The notes: generated from the sequence alone by a model not told the origin. A stretch of DNA of 64,000 bases from Phyllobacterium sp. 628 (GCF_014189505.1 NZ_CP050301.1:1929501-1993500); one strand, 5' to 3'. Counted from the first letter of the stretch, positions 25,604-35,851 are shown. A program made the numbers and translations.

Positions 25604-27594
25604 TGGTTGAACTCGGACATTTTGCGCTGGTTCTCGCGCTCGCACTCTCGATCATACAGGCGGTGGTTCCAGTTTGGGGTGCGCGCCGCAATGATGACCG
25701 GATGATGGCCGTTGCCACTCCCGCCGCTTTTACTGTCTTTGCGCTGATCGCACTTGCTTTTGTCGCTCTGACATCTGCGTATGTTGATTCGGATTTTTCG
25801 CTGCAGAACGTCTGGGAAAATTCGCATTCACAAAAGCCGCTGCTCTATAAAATCACCGGTGTCTGGGGCAACCACGAAGGCTCAATGCTCCTTTGGGTGT
25901 TGATCCTGACATTTTTCAGCGCCCTGGTGGCTTTCTTCGGCAACAATCTGCCACCGTCGCTTAAAGCCAATGTGCTGGGCGTGCAGGCATGGATCGGCTC
26001 GGCCTTCCTGCTGTTTATCGTTGCCACATCCAATCCTTTCACCCGTATCAGTCCGGCTCCCATTGAAGGGCAGGACCTGAACCCGATCCTGCAGGATATT
26101 GGCTTGGCGATTCATCCGCCGCTGCTTTATCTCGGCTATGTCGGTTTCTCCGTGTGTTTTTCCTTTGCTGTGGCCGCGTTGATTGACGGGCGCATTGATG
26201 CTGCATGGGCGCGCTGGGTGCGTCCTTGGACGCTGACGGCATGGATGTTTCTGACCGGCGGCATCGCTATGGGGTCTTACTGGGCCTATTACGAACTTGG
26301 CTGGGGCGGCTGGTGGTTCTGGGACCCGGTTGAAAATGCCTCGTTCATGCCTTGGCTGGCCGGCACCGCGCTGCTGCATTCGGCGCTGGTGATGGAAAAG
26401 CGCTCGGCGCTGAAAATCTGGACCGTCTTGCTGGCGATCCTCACTTTCTCCCTGTCGCTGCTCGGCACGTTCCTCGTGCGCTCGGGCGTGCTCACCTCGG
26501 TTCACACCTTCGCAACCGATCCGGGACGCGGGCTCTTCATCCTCGCCATTCTGGTGTTTTTCATTGGTGGATCGCTGGCTCTGTTTGCCCGGCGTGCACA
26601 GACGCTGGCACCCGGCGGCCTGTTCCAGCCGATCTCCCGCGAGGGTGCGCTGGTTTTCAATAACCTGTTCCTGACGACCGCCGCCGCAACTGTTCTGATT
26701 GGAACGCTCTATCCGTTGCTCTTGGAAACGCTGACCGGCGAGAAGATTTCCGTCGGCGCACCGTTCTTCAACCTGACCTTTGGGCCATTGATGATTCCCT
26801 TGCTTGCCGCGGTGCCATTCGGTCCGCTGCTGGCGTGGAAACGCGGTGATATCCTTGCCGTGGCACAGCGCCTGATGATGGCGTTCTTCATTGCGCTGCT
26901 GGTCGTTGCCGTCGTGCTTTACAAAACATCCGGCACGGCTGTTTTCTCGGCATTCGGTATAGGTCTGGCTTTCTGGCTGATGCTCGGTGCGTTGACTGAT
27001 CTTTCGCTGAAAGCTGGTATTGGCAAAGGGAAGTCGAGTGTTGTGCTCAGGCGTTTGACCGGTTTGCCAAAATCGGTGTTCGGCACAGCCTTTGCTCATT
27101 TCGGTCTCGGCGTGACATTGCTTGGTATCGTATCCGTTACGACTTTTGCGACGGAAGATGTGATGGTCATGAAGCCGGGAGAGACCGTCAAAGTTTCAGA
27201 TTACACACTTCGTTTCGACCGTATTGATCCGGTCAAGGATTCAAACTTCACTGAAGATCAGGGCAAATTCACTATTCTCGACAGCGCGGCGCGTGAAGTA
27301 GACACGCTCATCTCGGCCAAGCGCTTCTATCCTGTGCGCAAAATGCAGACGACGGAGGCGGGCATCAAAACGTTCGTATTCAGCCAGCTTTATATTTCGC
27401 TTGGCGACGCGACCAAGGATGGCGGGGTTGTTGTGCGTATCTGGTGGAAGCCATTTGTTACGCTCATCTGGCTCGGTGCGCTGGTCATGATGGCGGGCGG
27501 TGCAATGTCTCTGGCTGATCGGCGCTTGCGCGTTGGCGCTCCCAATAAGGCAAAGGCACCAAAACCACGTCAGGCCAAAGGCGCGATGGCATGA
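25600..27594 (+). CDS. ccmF: cytochrome c haem lyase subunit CcmF (CycK)
   Basis: 664 residues, a multispanning membrane protein with more than ten hydrophobic segments. The haem-handling WWD motif reads [19 protein letters not shown] near 237-255. [17 protein letters not shown] (about 88-104) and the conserved histidines (H93, [12 protein letters not shown]) are present. It joins haem from CcmE to apocytochrome c together with CcmH and CcmI. Start at ATG 25600 overlaps ccmE by four bases; the stop overlaps ccmH by four. Confidence 0.94.
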   Translation: MMVELGHFALVLALALSIIQAVVPVWGARRNDDRMMAVATPAAFTVFALIALAFVALTSAYVDSDFSLQNVWENSHSQKPLLYKITGVWGNHEGSMLLWVLILTFFSALVAFFGNNLPPSLKANVLGVQAWIGSAFLLFIVATSNPFTRISPAPIEGQDLNPILQDIGLAIHPPLLYLGYVGFSVCFSFAVAALIDGRIDAAWARWVRPWTLTAWMFLTGGIAMGSYWAYYELGWGGWWFWDPVENASFMPWLAGTALLHSALVMEKRSALKIWTVLLAILTFSLSLLGTFLVRSGVLTSVHTFATDPGRGLFILAILVFFIGGSLALFARRAQTLAPGGLFQPISREGALVFNNLFLTTAAATVLIGTLYPLLLETLTGEKISVGAPFFNLTFGPLMIPLLAAVPFGPLLAWKRGDILAVAQRLMMAFFIALLVVAVVLYKTSGTAVFSAFGIGLAFWLMLGALTDLSLKAGIGKGKSSVVLRRLTGLPKSVFGTAFAHFGLGVTLLGIVSVTTFATEDVMVMKPGETVKVSDYTLRFDRIDPVKDSNFTEDQGKFTILDSAAREVDTLISAKRFYPVRKMQTTEAGIKTFVFSQLYISLGDATKDGGVVVRIWWKPFVTLIWLGALVMMAGGAMSLADRRLRVGAPNKAKAPKPRQAKGAMA

Positions 27595-28070
27595 TGCGTT
27601 CCTTTTCTGCCTCGTTCCTTGTGCTGCTGATGCTCGGTTTGGGTATTTTCAGCGCGCGGGCGGTTTCTCCGGACGAAATGCTGGCCAATCCGGCGCTCGA
27701 AACCCGGGCCCGGACCATTTCGTCCGAGTTGCGCTGTATGGTGTGTCAGAATCAGTCGATTGACGATTCCAATGCAGATCTCGCCAAGGATTTGCGCGTT
27801 CTGGTGCGTGAACGGCTGACAGCGGGCGACAGCGACACGCAGGTTCTGGATTTCATCGTTGCCCGTTATGGCGAGTTCGTGCTGCTGAAGCCCCGATTGA
27901 TGCTGAGCACAATTCTGCTTTGGGGCTTTCCGGTTGCCGCGCTGATTGGTGGCGCAATTGCCATTGTCGCCGCTATACGCCGTCGTCGCAGATCACCCGT
28001 CGACACGGTCCCGCTCTCGGACAGTGAGACGAAGCAGCTCAGGAAAATTCTGGCTGCTTCCAACGAATAG
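27591..28070 (+). CDS. ccmH: cytochrome c maturation protein CcmH (CycL)
   Basis: 159 residues. Signal or anchor at about 5-25, the redox motif L-R-C-M-V-C-Q-N-Q with C49 and C52, NADLAKDLRVLVRERL, FIVARYGEFVLLKPR, and a C-terminal membrane helix (ILLWGFPVAALIGGAIAIVAAI). It reduces the haem-binding cysteines of apocytochrome c. Last gene of the operon. Its stop lies inside a small hairpin shared with the convergent metallo-hydrolase gene. Confidence 0.93.
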   Translation: MMRSFSASFLVLLMLGLGIFSARAVSPDEMLANPALETRARTISSELRCMVCQNQSIDDSNADLAKDLRVLVRERLTAGDSDTQVLDFIVARYGEFVLLKPRLMLSTILLWGFPVAALIGGAIAIVAAIRRRRRSPVDTVPLSDSETKQLRKILAASNE

Positions 28071-28081
28071 CTTCGGCTATT
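28066..28081. terminator. short UUCG hairpin carrying two stop codons
   Basis: AATAGC, loop TTCG, GCTATT: a 6-bp stem with the very stable UUCG loop on the plus strand. It contains the TAG of ccmH (28068-28070) and, on the other strand, the TAG of the metallo-hydrolase gene (28077-28079). There is only a short T-tract, so it is a probable weak terminator or 3'-end stabiliser. Confidence 0.5.
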
Positions 28082-29003
28082 TGCCCTGCGCCTTGAGAAC
28101 GAACTCCACGTTCTGGCGGTGTACTGGCTCATAAGGTGCGTAGTAGGTCAGCACGCCCGAGCGAAAATCCTCCACTGTAAACGTCTGCAAATCGTCATCG
28201 GCCAGTGCGGGTTCATTGCGCAGGCGCATGAGTTTGCTGACATAGCGCGCTGTTGCCGCAATCAGTTCCGGCCCGTATCCGCCAGCAATAATAACGTTTT
28301 CCGCGCCGTGATTGGGCAGGATTTTTTCGATATCCCAGGTCGAAATGCGTTCAAGATCCAAAAGGTGGTTTCCAAGCCGCTTGGGCTCGGCCACGTAGGT
28401 GATCGGTTCTTCCAGTGCATCTCCGGCAAACAGCAGCTTCAGATGCGGCAGGATCATCACCGTGCCGTCATGGCTGTGAATGTCGACATGGCGCAGTTCC
28501 ACCTCGATTTCTCCGATCATGAGGCTGCGCTGGTCCTTAAAAATGCTGTTTGGCATGACCAAAGGCCGAATCGGCGGCGTATCGTTTTCCAGCCGTTCCT
28601 TATTGTCGATGAGAGCTTGTGCAGTCAGATCATTGGCGATGATTTCGCAATCGGCAAAGACTGCGTTTCCTGCCACGTGATCCACATGCCAATGACTGAG
28701 CACGACGCGAATGTGGCGCCCGCCCGCCTCTTCCAGTGCATTGCGGATAAGGGCCGCATGCGGATTGGATATGCTCGTGTCATAGACAAGCGCTTCCTCA
28801 CCGGAAACGATGGCATAGGAGCAGACGCCCAGCGCATAGGCACCGTCATCCAGCCAGTTGGGTTCTTCGGAGTAAGCTCGAACACCGTCAATCCGGCCGT
28901 CATAAAATGCATAAACGCCCTTATAAGGCTGATGCACACGCATTGTTGAACCGAGCGGCGGCTTTGTTGGCATTTGGGCTTTCTCCAGTGACTGACGACT
29001 CAT
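28077..29003 (-). CDS. MBL-fold metallo-hydrolase
   Basis: 308 residues. The metallo-beta-lactamase signature is SHWHVDHVAG (H104, H106, D108, H109). Further metal ligands are likely in VDIHSHDGT, LLFAGDALEE (Asp) and LPNHGAENV (His). The enzyme probably hydrolyses an ester, thioester or lactone with a two-metal centre; the N-terminal PYKGVYAFYDGRIDGVRAY does not point to a known subgroup. No signal peptide, so cytoplasmic. Convergent to ccmH and divergent from the DegP gene. Confidence 0.8.
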   Translation of the reverse strand: MSRQSLEKAQMPTKPPLGSTMRVHQPYKGVYAFYDGRIDGVRAYSEEPNWLDDGAYALGVCSYAIVSGEEALVYDTSISNPHAALIRNALEEAGGRHIRVVLSHWHVDHVAGNAVFADCEIIANDLTAQALIDNKERLENDTPPIRPLVMPNSIFKDQRSLMIGEIEVELRHVDIHSHDGTVMILPHLKLLFAGDALEEPITYVAEPKRLGNHLLDLERISTWDIEKILPNHGAENVIIAGGYGPELIAATARYVSKLMRLRNEPALADDDLQTFTVEDFRSGVLTYYAPYEPVHRQNVEFVLKAQGK

Positions 29004-29036
29004 AATGCCAGAGGGGTTATCTTACAAATTTGTCAT

Positions 29037-29058
29037 GTTACGGAAATGGCGGCGTAAC
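29037..29058. promoter_or_regulatory. inverted repeat upstream of the DegP gene
   Basis: GTTACG (29037-29042) and CGTAAC (29053-29058) form a 6-bp inverted repeat with a 10-base centre, 70 bases before the DegP start and 34 bases upstream of the metallo-hydrolase start. Its spacing would fit a dimeric regulator. No regulator can be assigned. Confidence 0.3.
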
Positions 29059-29128
29059 GTTCTTATCTGTATCACTGTTGGTTATAAAGCGATCGGATTT
29101 CCGGTCGAGCGTCCAAGGAGAAAGTTTC

Positions 29129-30664
29129 ATGTCTACTAATCGTCCATCCTCCCGTTACCGTAAGGGTATTGCCGCTGCGCTTCTGACTTCAGCGCTTGTC
29201 GGAGGATTTCTGGCGACTGGGCCGCTTGCAGCCATTGCGCCGGCACAGGCCGAAGCAGTTCGCGTTGATGGCGCCCAGCAGCCGGGCTTTGCGGATGTTG
29301 TTGAAAAGGTCAGCCCAGCGGTTGTCAGCGTTCGCGTCAAAAGTGCTGTTCAGCAGACCGCCGATGATGGTTCGGGCATTCCAGGCTTTGACCAGTTGCC
29401 GGACAATCATCCCCTCAAGCGCTTCTTCTATGAATTTGGTGGCCCGAACGGCCAGCGCGGGATGCAGCAGCGCAAAGGTCCGCGCGATCACCAGAACCGT
29501 GCGGAACGTGCCCGTCCGTCAGCTCAGGGTTCAGGCTTCTTCATTTCCGAAGACGGCTACCTCGTCACCAATGATCACGTTGTCGAAGACGGCAGCACCT
29601 ACACCGTTGTTCTCAACGATGGTACCGAGCTCGATGCCAAGCTGATCGGCAAGGACAAGCGGACGGATCTGGCCGTGCTCAAGGTCGATGACAAGCGCAA
29701 GTTCACCTATGTTTCCTTCGGCGATGACAACAAGATGCGCGTTGGCCAGTGGGTCGTTGCCGTTGGCAACCCGTTCGGCCTCGGCGGTACCGTCACTGCC
29801 GGTATTATATCGGCTCGCGGCCGCGATATCGGTGCCGGTCCTTATGACGACTTCCTGCAGATTGATGCGGCCGTCAACAAGGGCAATTCCGGTGGTCCAG
29901 CCTTCAATCTGAACGGTGAAGTTGTCGGCATCAACACTGCCATCTATTCGCCATCGGGCGGCAGCGTCGGTATTGCCTTTGCTATCCCTGCCACAACAGC
30001 CAAGCTGGTTGTCGATCAGCTGATCAAGACAGGTACCGTGTCGCGCGGCTGGATTGGTGTGCAGATTCAGCCGGTGAGCAAGGAGATTGCCGAATCCCTC
30101 GGTCTTTCCGAAGAGAAGGGCGCACTGGTTGCCGAACCTCAGGCTGACGGTCCTGCCGCCAAGGCTGGCATTCAGGCTGGCGACGTGATCACTGCGGTCA
30201 ATGGTGACACTGTTTCCGATCCGCGTGACCTTGCCAAGAAAATTGCTGCGGTCAACCCGGGCAAGGATGCAGAGCTCACCGTCTGGCGCAAGGGCGAGGC
30301 CAAGTCGGTCAATGTGTCGATCAAGTCCATGCCGGGCGATGACAAGCAGGCGTCCAAGAGCGACGACTCCAGCAAGTCGCAGGAGCCATCTTCGGCACTC
30401 GATGATTATGGCCTGACAGTTGTTCCATCGGATGACGGCAAGGGTGTTGTTGTGACGGATGTTGACCGTTCCGGCGATGCCGCCGACAAGGGCATTACGA
30501 CCGGCGACATCATCATCTCGGTCAACAACAAGCCGGTGAAGAGCGGCGGCGATATCGACAGCGCCATTACCGAAGCCAAGAAGGGTGGTCGCAAGGCCGT
30601 TCTTCTCCAGGTCCAGACCAATGACCAGTCGCGGTTCGTGGCTCTGCCTATCGGTCAAGGCTGA
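29129..30664 (+). CDS. degP: DegP/HtrA-like periplasmic serine protease
   Basis: 511 residues from ATG 29129 with AAGGAG upstream. Signal peptide to about residue 42 (PAQAEA). Protease domain with the triad H150 (VTNDHVV), D180 (KRTDLAVLKV) and S254 (NKGNSGGPAF), all in place. Two PDZ domains follow: GWIGVQIQPVSKEIAESLGL near 305 and YGLTVVPSDDGKGVVVTDVDRSG near 420. A His/Arg-rich stretch (RGMQQRKGPRDHQNRAERARP) lies in the LA loop region. It degrades or refolds misfolded envelope proteins. The two-component genes that follow are in the order I recall for S. meliloti degP1. Confidence 0.92.
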   Translation: MSTNRPSSRYRKGIAAALLTSALVGGFLATGPLAAIAPAQAEAVRVDGAQQPGFADVVEKVSPAVVSVRVKSAVQQTADDGSGIPGFDQLPDNHPLKRFFYEFGGPNGQRGMQQRKGPRDHQNRAERARPSAQGSGFFISEDGYLVTNDHVVEDGSTYTVVLNDGTELDAKLIGKDKRTDLAVLKVDDKRKFTYVSFGDDNKMRVGQWVVAVGNPFGLGGTVTAGIISARGRDIGAGPYDDFLQIDAAVNKGNSGGPAFNLNGEVVGINTAIYSPSGGSVGIAFAIPATTAKLVVDQLIKTGTVSRGWIGVQIQPVSKEIAESLGLSEEKGALVAEPQADGPAAKAGIQAGDVITAVNGDTVSDPRDLAKKIAAVNPGKDAELTVWRKGEAKSVNVSIKSMPGDDKQASKSDDSSKSQEPSSALDDYGLTVVPSDDGKGVVVTDVDRSGDAADKGITTGDIIISVNNKPVKSGGDIDSAITEAKKGGRKAVLLQVQTNDQSRFVALPIGQG

Positions 30665-30713
30665 TAATGAAGGGTTGGATTGCACTTCGCTGCAGTCATA
30701 ACCCAAATCGACA

Positions 30714-30744
30714 GGGCAGCAGATTATTGACTGATCTGCTGCCC
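30714..30744 (+). terminator. strong hairpin after the DegP gene
   Basis: A perfect 11-bp stem GGGCAGCAGAT/ATCTGCTGCCC with a nine-base loop, 50 bases after the DegP stop. There is no T-run, so it may be a rho-dependent end or an mRNA-stabilising hairpin. It separates degP from the response regulator gene. Confidence 0.55.
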
Positions 30745-30811
30745 GTCTGCCATGCAAAGCGCCGCTGATATGGTGCTTACCTCTGTCTCAAAACCGGCTT
30801 AGTATATCGCC

Positions 30812-31498
30812 ATGAAGATTCTCGTTATTGAAGATGACCGCGAAGCGGCCCGTTATCTGGAGAAAGCTTTCGCCGAGGCGGGCCACTCGGCCGACGTTGC
30901 TGGTGATGGCGAAACTGGCTATACGCTGGCCGAACAGGGCAGCTATGATGCCCTTATCGTCGATCGCATGCTGCCGCGGCGTGACGGCCTTTCCGTTGTT
31001 GCTGCATTGCGTGCACAAGGGATCGATACCCCGGCACTGATATTGTCGGCTCTTGGCCAGGTTGATGATCGCGTCACGGGCCTGCGCGCCGGTGGCGACG
31101 ATTATCTGACCAAGCCCTATGCATTCTCCGAGCTGCTGGCGCGCATTGAAGTTCTGCAGCGCCGGGCCAGCCCGAAAGAGGCCGAAACGGTTTATCGCGT
31201 TGGTGATCTTGAACTCGACCGTTTGTCCCACACGGCAAAGCGGGCGGGGCAGGGCATTATTCTCCAGCCGCGTGAGTTTCGCCTGCTCGAATATCTGATG
31301 CGTCATTCCGGGCAGGTTGTTACCCGCACCATGCTGCTTGAACATGTCTGGGACTATCATTTCGACCCCCAGACCAATGTGATCGATGTGCATGTCTCGC
31401 GTCTGCGCGGCAAGATCGAAAAAGGTTTTGAAACACCTCTGCTGCACACGGTGCGCGGTGCCGGCTATATGCTCAAGGCCGGCGGAATCGATGCATGA
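30812..31498 (+). CDS. OmpR-family response regulator next to degP
   Basis: 228 residues. Receiver domain with EDD at 7-9, phospho-acceptor D51 in DALIVDRMLPRRDG and the Lys of DDYLTKPYAFSELLARIEVL near 104. Winged-helix output domain with LQPREFRLLEYLMRHSGQVVTRTMLLEHVWDYHFDPQTNVIDVHVSRLRGKIEKGFE. Its stop overlaps the start of the kinase gene by four bases. Location after degP suggests a role in envelope stress, comparable to CpxR/DegP, but this is an inference from position. Confidence 0.85.
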   Translation: MKILVIEDDREAARYLEKAFAEAGHSADVAGDGETGYTLAEQGSYDALIVDRMLPRRDGLSVVAALRAQGIDTPALILSALGQVDDRVTGLRAGGDDYLTKPYAFSELLARIEVLQRRASPKEAETVYRVGDLELDRLSHTAKRAGQGIILQPREFRLLEYLMRHSGQVVTRTMLLEHVWDYHFDPQTNVIDVHVSRLRGKIEKGFETPLLHTVRGAGYMLKAGGIDA

Positions 31499-32895
31499 AC
31501 CGCTTTTCGGCCATGATGAAAATGACAGCCGTCCGGCTGTCAGCTCTTTACCTGCTTCTTTTTACCGTTTGCGCCATCGGTCTGGTCTTTTACATGACCA
31601 GCCTCTCGGTCAATCTCCTGACGTCGCAGACCGAAGCGGCTGTGAACGAGGAAATCGAGAGCGTTGGTCAATCCTATCAGCGAGCCGGCATTGCAGGCCT
31701 TGTTCGTTCCATTGAACGGCGCGGCCGCCAGCCGGGTGCCTATCTCTATCTCGTCACAGATCCCGCTGGTCGTATTGTTGCCGGTAACGTTCAAAGCATT
31801 GAGGCGGGCGTGCTGCAAACTGACGGCTGGATCGAACGGCCGATCAGCTATGAGCGTTACGGCGAAAACAACGACCCCGAGGTGCACAGGGCCATTGCGC
31901 GTGTGATTGTCATGCCCAATGGTATCCGTGTCATGGTTGGCCGCGACCTTGGCGAGCCGGAGAAGATTCGGCTGGTCGTCCGGCGGTCTCTTGGTGCTGC
32001 CCTCGGTATTATGGGCATTGGCGCGTTTCTGATCTGGTTCTTCGTTGGGCGGCGGGCGCTCCACCGCATCGATGAAGTTTCAGTGGCCTCGCAGCGCATT
32101 ATGGGCGGCGATCTTGCTGGACGCCTGCCGGTCAGCGGTTCCGGTGATGAGTTCGACCGCCTTGCGGCCAATCTGAACGGCATGCTGGCGCGTATCCAGG
32201 AGTTGAACGAAGGTGTGCGCCACGTTTCAGATAACATTGCTCATGATCTGAAAACCCCGCTGACGCGCATGCACAACCGGGCGGAATCGGCCCTTGCCAA
32301 CGCCAAGACCACCAAGGCCTATCGGGCGGCGCTCGACGGTATGATCGGCGATTCCGACCAGCTGATACGAACATTCAACGCTATTCTCATGATCTCCCGG
32401 CTTGAATCCGGTTATTCGTCCGAGACCATGGAGCTCTTGCCGCTATCGACCGTCGTACAGGATGTGTTCGAGTTGTATGAACCGACGGCAGAGGATGCAG
32501 GCATCACATTTACGCTCGGTTCCGTCGATGCAACGCCGGTCAGGATAAATCGCGAGCTTGTCGGCCAGACCATCTCCAATCTGGTCGATAATGCCATCAA
32601 ATATGCCGGCGGTGCTGAAAAGCCGGTGGAAATTTCCCTCGCTGTGGAAAAGCAGGATCACATGATCCGGGCCATTGTCACCGACAACGGTCCGGGCATC
32701 CCACCTGATCAGGTTGATCGGGCAACGGAGCGTTTTGTGCGTCTTGAGGAAAGCCGTTCGCAACCGGGGTCAGGACTGGGTCTCAGTCTTGCCAAGGCAG
32801 TGATGAAATTGCACGGTGGCACTCTGGAATTGCAAGACAATGCTCCGGGGCTGCGTGCTGTGCTCGCTTTCCCGGTGGGGGAGGAGACTAAATGA
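31495..32895 (+). CDS. sensor histidine kinase, partner of the regulator at 30812
   Basis: 466 residues. Membrane helices at about 13-36 and 164-185 enclose a periplasmic domain of some 125 residues. A HAMP domain (ALHRIDEVSVASQRIMGGDLAGRLPVSGSGDEFDRLAANLNGML) leads to the H-box DNIAHDLKTPLTRMHNR (H250). Catalytic boxes are DNAIKYAG (N), VTDNGPGIPPD (G1) and GSGLGLSLAK (G2). Complete kinase of the EnvZ-type architecture. Overlaps the regulator by four bases and glnE by four bases, so the three genes are translationally coupled. Confidence 0.86.
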   Translation: MNRFSAMMKMTAVRLSALYLLLFTVCAIGLVFYMTSLSVNLLTSQTEAAVNEEIESVGQSYQRAGIAGLVRSIERRGRQPGAYLYLVTDPAGRIVAGNVQSIEAGVLQTDGWIERPISYERYGENNDPEVHRAIARVIVMPNGIRVMVGRDLGEPEKIRLVVRRSLGAALGIMGIGAFLIWFFVGRRALHRIDEVSVASQRIMGGDLAGRLPVSGSGDEFDRLAANLNGMLARIQELNEGVRHVSDNIAHDLKTPLTRMHNRAESALANAKTTKAYRAALDGMIGDSDQLIRTFNAILMISRLESGYSSETMELLPLSTVVQDVFELYEPTAEDAGITFTLGSVDATPVRINRELVGQTISNLVDNAIKYAGGAEKPVEISLAVEKQDHMIRAIVTDNGPGIPPDQVDRATERFVRLEESRSQPGSGLGLSLAKAVMKLHGGTLELQDNAPGLRAVLAFPVGEETK

Positions 32896-35849
32896 ATGAA
32901 AAAGCGTCGTTTTTTGCGCATGATCTGCGTTCTCTGACGCCGCTGGACAAGAAGAGCGCTGCTGCCTTTCTCAGTGATCTCATTGAAAACGCCGCGGAAA
33001 AAGAATGCGCGGGCATCGCCGCTATAAAGAGCAATGTACCTGCGGCAGCCTTCCTGTCAGCTGTTCTTGATCTCTCGCCCTATTTGCGCAACGTGCTAAC
33101 ACGCCGCCCCGCCGTCCTCGAGCCATTGCTCGTCATGCCTTTGCCGCAGCGGCTTGAAACGCTGATGCAGGAGATTGCAGCAAGTTCTGAAGGCGAGAGC
33201 ATCACCGAAACCGGCCTGATGGCCGTGCTGCGGCAGTTGAAGCTGGAATGCCACGTTCTTATTGCGCTGGGTGATCTCTCCGGTGTGTTTGATACAACAG
33301 CAACGACGAAATGGCTGTCGCGGCTGGCCGAAGAAAGTGTCGGCGCTGCAGTACGGTTTCTGCTGCGCGACGCACACGAGTCCGGAAAACTGAAACTCCC
33401 CGATCCCGGACACCCGGAGAAAAACTCGGGCTGGATCATCCTTGCCATGGGCAAGTTCGGCGCATTCGAGCTGAATTATTCCTCCGATATTGATCTGATC
33501 GTCTTTATCGACGAGCACAGCCCGGCCATCCCCGATCCTTATGAGTGCGTTGAAACTTTTTCGCGGCTAACGCGCCGTCTCGTTCGCATTTTGCAAGACC
33601 GCACAGCGGATGGGTATGTCTTCCGCACCGATTTGCGCCTGCGGCCTGATCCGGGTTCGACGCCGCTGGCAATTCCGGTTGGTGCTGCGCTCAATTATTA
33701 CGAAGGGCGGGGGCAGAACTGGGAACGCGCGGCGATGATCAAGGCCCGGCCTGTCGCTGGCGATATCGCGGCGGGCAAGCAGGTGCTGGCTGAACTCGCG
33801 CCTTACGTCTGGCGCAAATATCTCGACTACGCGGCCATCGCCGATGTGCATTCGATCAAGCGGCAAATCCACGCCCATAAGGGGCACGGCGAAATCGCTG
33901 TGCGCGGACACAATGTCAAGCTTGGGCGCGGTGGCATCCGCGAGATCGAATTCTTCGTCCAGACCCAGCAACTGATCGCCGGTGGCCGCTTCCCGCAATT
34001 GCGCGGCTCCCGCACGGTGGAGATGCTCGGTGCGCTCAACGGTCTTGGCTGGATCAGCGAAGAGGCGCGCGACACGCTGATCGAGAAATACGCTTTTCTG
34101 CGCGACGTTGAACATCGCATCCAGATGATTGCCGACGAGCAGACGCATATGCTGCCGGAAGACGATGAGAATTTTGTGCGCGTAGCGCATATGATGGGAT
34201 ATCGCGATGGTGAAGCCTTCGCCAAGGATTTCCGCCAAACCTTAAAGACGGTGGAAACCCATTATGCCGCTCTGTTCGAGCAGGCGCAGGAACTGGCGGG
34301 CGAGGCGGGAAATCTGGTTTTTACCGGCGACGTGGATGATCCTGATACACTGGAAACGCTGGCGAAATTTGGCTTTGAACGGCCAAGCGATATCTGCCGT
34401 GTCATCCGCACATGGCATTTCGGCCGCTATCGCGCGACGCAATCGGCGGAATCGCGCGAACGCCTGACCGAATTGACGCCGGTCCTGCTCAAAGCCTTCG
34501 GCGCAACCAGCCGCGCTGACGAGGCGCTGATGCGTTTCGACGAGATGATCAAGGGGCTGCCTGCGGGTATCCAATTGTTCAGCCTGCTGCAATCCAATCC
34601 GCGCCTGCTTGATCTGCTGGTTTTGATCATGGGCGCCGCGCCGCGTCTCGCTGACATCATCACACGTAAACCACATGTGTTTGACGGCATGCTGGACCCG
34701 GCGATCTTTGCCGACATTCCAACCCGTACCTATCTGGCGGAGCGCCTGGAAAGCTTCCTCGGACCATCGAAAGTCTATGAGGATATTCTCGACCGTCTGC
34801 GCATCTTTGCGGCGGAGCATCGGTTTCTCATCGGCATCCGGCTGCTGACCGGCGCGATTGACGGTGTGCGTGCAGGCAAAGCCTTTTCAGATCTTGCCGA
34901 TCTGGTGATTGACGGGGCACTGACGGCTGTCATCAACGAATTTGCCAGCAAACATGGTCTCGTCGCTGGCGGGCGGATTGCTATTTTGGGTATGGGCAAG
35001 CTTGGCAGCCGTGAATTGACCGCTGGCTCCGACATTGATCTCATCCTTCTCTATGATCACGATGAGGAAGCGGATGAATCCGATGGGGAAAAGGGCCTGG
35101 CACCATCGCAATACTATATGCGGTTGACCCAGCGCCTCATTGCCGCCCTTTCGGCACCCACGGCGGAAGGCGTACTCTACGAAGTGGATTTCCGCCTGCG
35201 CCCATCGGGGAACAAAGGGCCAGTGGCCACGCACATTGACTCATTTCGCAAGTATCAGCGCAGCGAGGCATGGACGTGGGAGCATATGGCGCTGACTCGC
35301 GCCCGGCCGGTGGCAGGTGATCCGGCGTTCTTTGGCGAGATCGAGACTGAAATCACTGACATTCTCGCCTTGCCGCGCGATACGGCCAAGATTGCCAAGG
35401 ATGTGGCCGAGATGCGCGCATTGCTCGAAACCGAAAAGCCACCGCGCGATGCCTGGGACATGAAGCTGGTTCCCGGCGGTATTATCGATCTGGAATTCAT
35501 CGCCCAGTTTGCCGTGCTGACGGGCAATGTCGATGGGCCGATTATTGCCCATTCAACCGCTGAGGTTTTGGCAAAATTGAAACCCGGCTTTGCCGAACCT
35601 GTCGTCACGGACCAGCTTGCCGAGGCGGCCAATCTCTATACCGGCCTGACACAAATCATCCGGCTTTGCCTTAACGGCGACACGCCGCGCGAAGATTTTC
35701 CACCCGGCTTGGGTGATCTGCTCTGCCGCGCCTGCGATCTGCCTGATCTCGCGCGGGTTGAAACCCATTTGGAAGATACGCCAAAGGCAGTACGCAAGAC
35801 ATTCACGAGCTTGCTGAAGGACGCACGGAGCAAATCGTCAGGCAGGTAA
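32892..35849 (+). CDS. glnE: bifunctional glutamine synthetase adenylyltransferase/deadenylase GlnE
   Basis: 985 residues, full length. It adds AMP to glutamine synthetase and removes it, according to nitrogen status signalled by PII proteins. Two nucleotidyltransferase domains are visible: GKFGAFELNYSSDIDLIVF near 186-204 (deadenylase) and GKLGSRELTAGSDIDLILL near 700-718 (adenylylase), each with the GS/SD-x-D metal motif. GRGGIREIEFFVQTQQLI (near 345) and VPGGIIDLEFIAQF (near 860) are the helical partner motifs. Start overlaps the kinase gene by four bases; convergent with the pleC-like gene, with two bases between stops. Confidence 0.95.
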   Translation: MNEKASFFAHDLRSLTPLDKKSAAAFLSDLIENAAEKECAGIAAIKSNVPAAAFLSAVLDLSPYLRNVLTRRPAVLEPLLVMPLPQRLETLMQEIAASSEGESITETGLMAVLRQLKLECHVLIALGDLSGVFDTTATTKWLSRLAEESVGAAVRFLLRDAHESGKLKLPDPGHPEKNSGWIILAMGKFGAFELNYSSDIDLIVFIDEHSPAIPDPYECVETFSRLTRRLVRILQDRTADGYVFRTDLRLRPDPGSTPLAIPVGAALNYYEGRGQNWERAAMIKARPVAGDIAAGKQVLAELAPYVWRKYLDYAAIADVHSIKRQIHAHKGHGEIAVRGHNVKLGRGGIREIEFFVQTQQLIAGGRFPQLRGSRTVEMLGALNGLGWISEEARDTLIEKYAFLRDVEHRIQMIADEQTHMLPEDDENFVRVAHMMGYRDGEAFAKDFRQTLKTVETHYAALFEQAQELAGEAGNLVFTGDVDDPDTLETLAKFGFERPSDICRVIRTWHFGRYRATQSAESRERLTELTPVLLKAFGATSRADEALMRFDEMIKGLPAGIQLFSLLQSNPRLLDLLVLIMGAAPRLADIITRKPHVFDGMLDPAIFADIPTRTYLAERLESFLGPSKVYEDILDRLRIFAAEHRFLIGIRLLTGAIDGVRAGKAFSDLADLVIDGALTAVINEFASKHGLVAGGRIAILGMGKLGSRELTAGSDIDLILLYDHDEEADESDGEKGLAPSQYYMRLTQRLIAALSAPTAEGVLYEVDFRLRPSGNKGPVATHIDSFRKYQRSEAWTWEHMALTRARPVAGDPAFFGEIETEITDILALPRDTAKIAKDVAEMRALLETEKPPRDAWDMKLVPGGIIDLEFIAQFAVLTGNVDGPIIAHSTAEVLAKLKPGFAEPVVTDQLAEAANLYTGLTQIIRLCLNGDTPREDFPPGLGDLLCRACDLPDLARVETHLEDTPKAVRKTFTSLLKDARSKSSGR

Positions 35850-35851
35850 AA

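Noticed and set aside
25882..27099. 405-codon minus-strand frame opposite ccmF
   Set aside because: Gln/Arg/His-rich translation typical of the complement of a membrane-protein gene; ccmF is complete and conserved.
29531..30757. 408-codon minus-strand frame opposite degP
   Set aside because: The complement of a high-GC coding region; the DegP triad and PDZ domains are on the plus strand.
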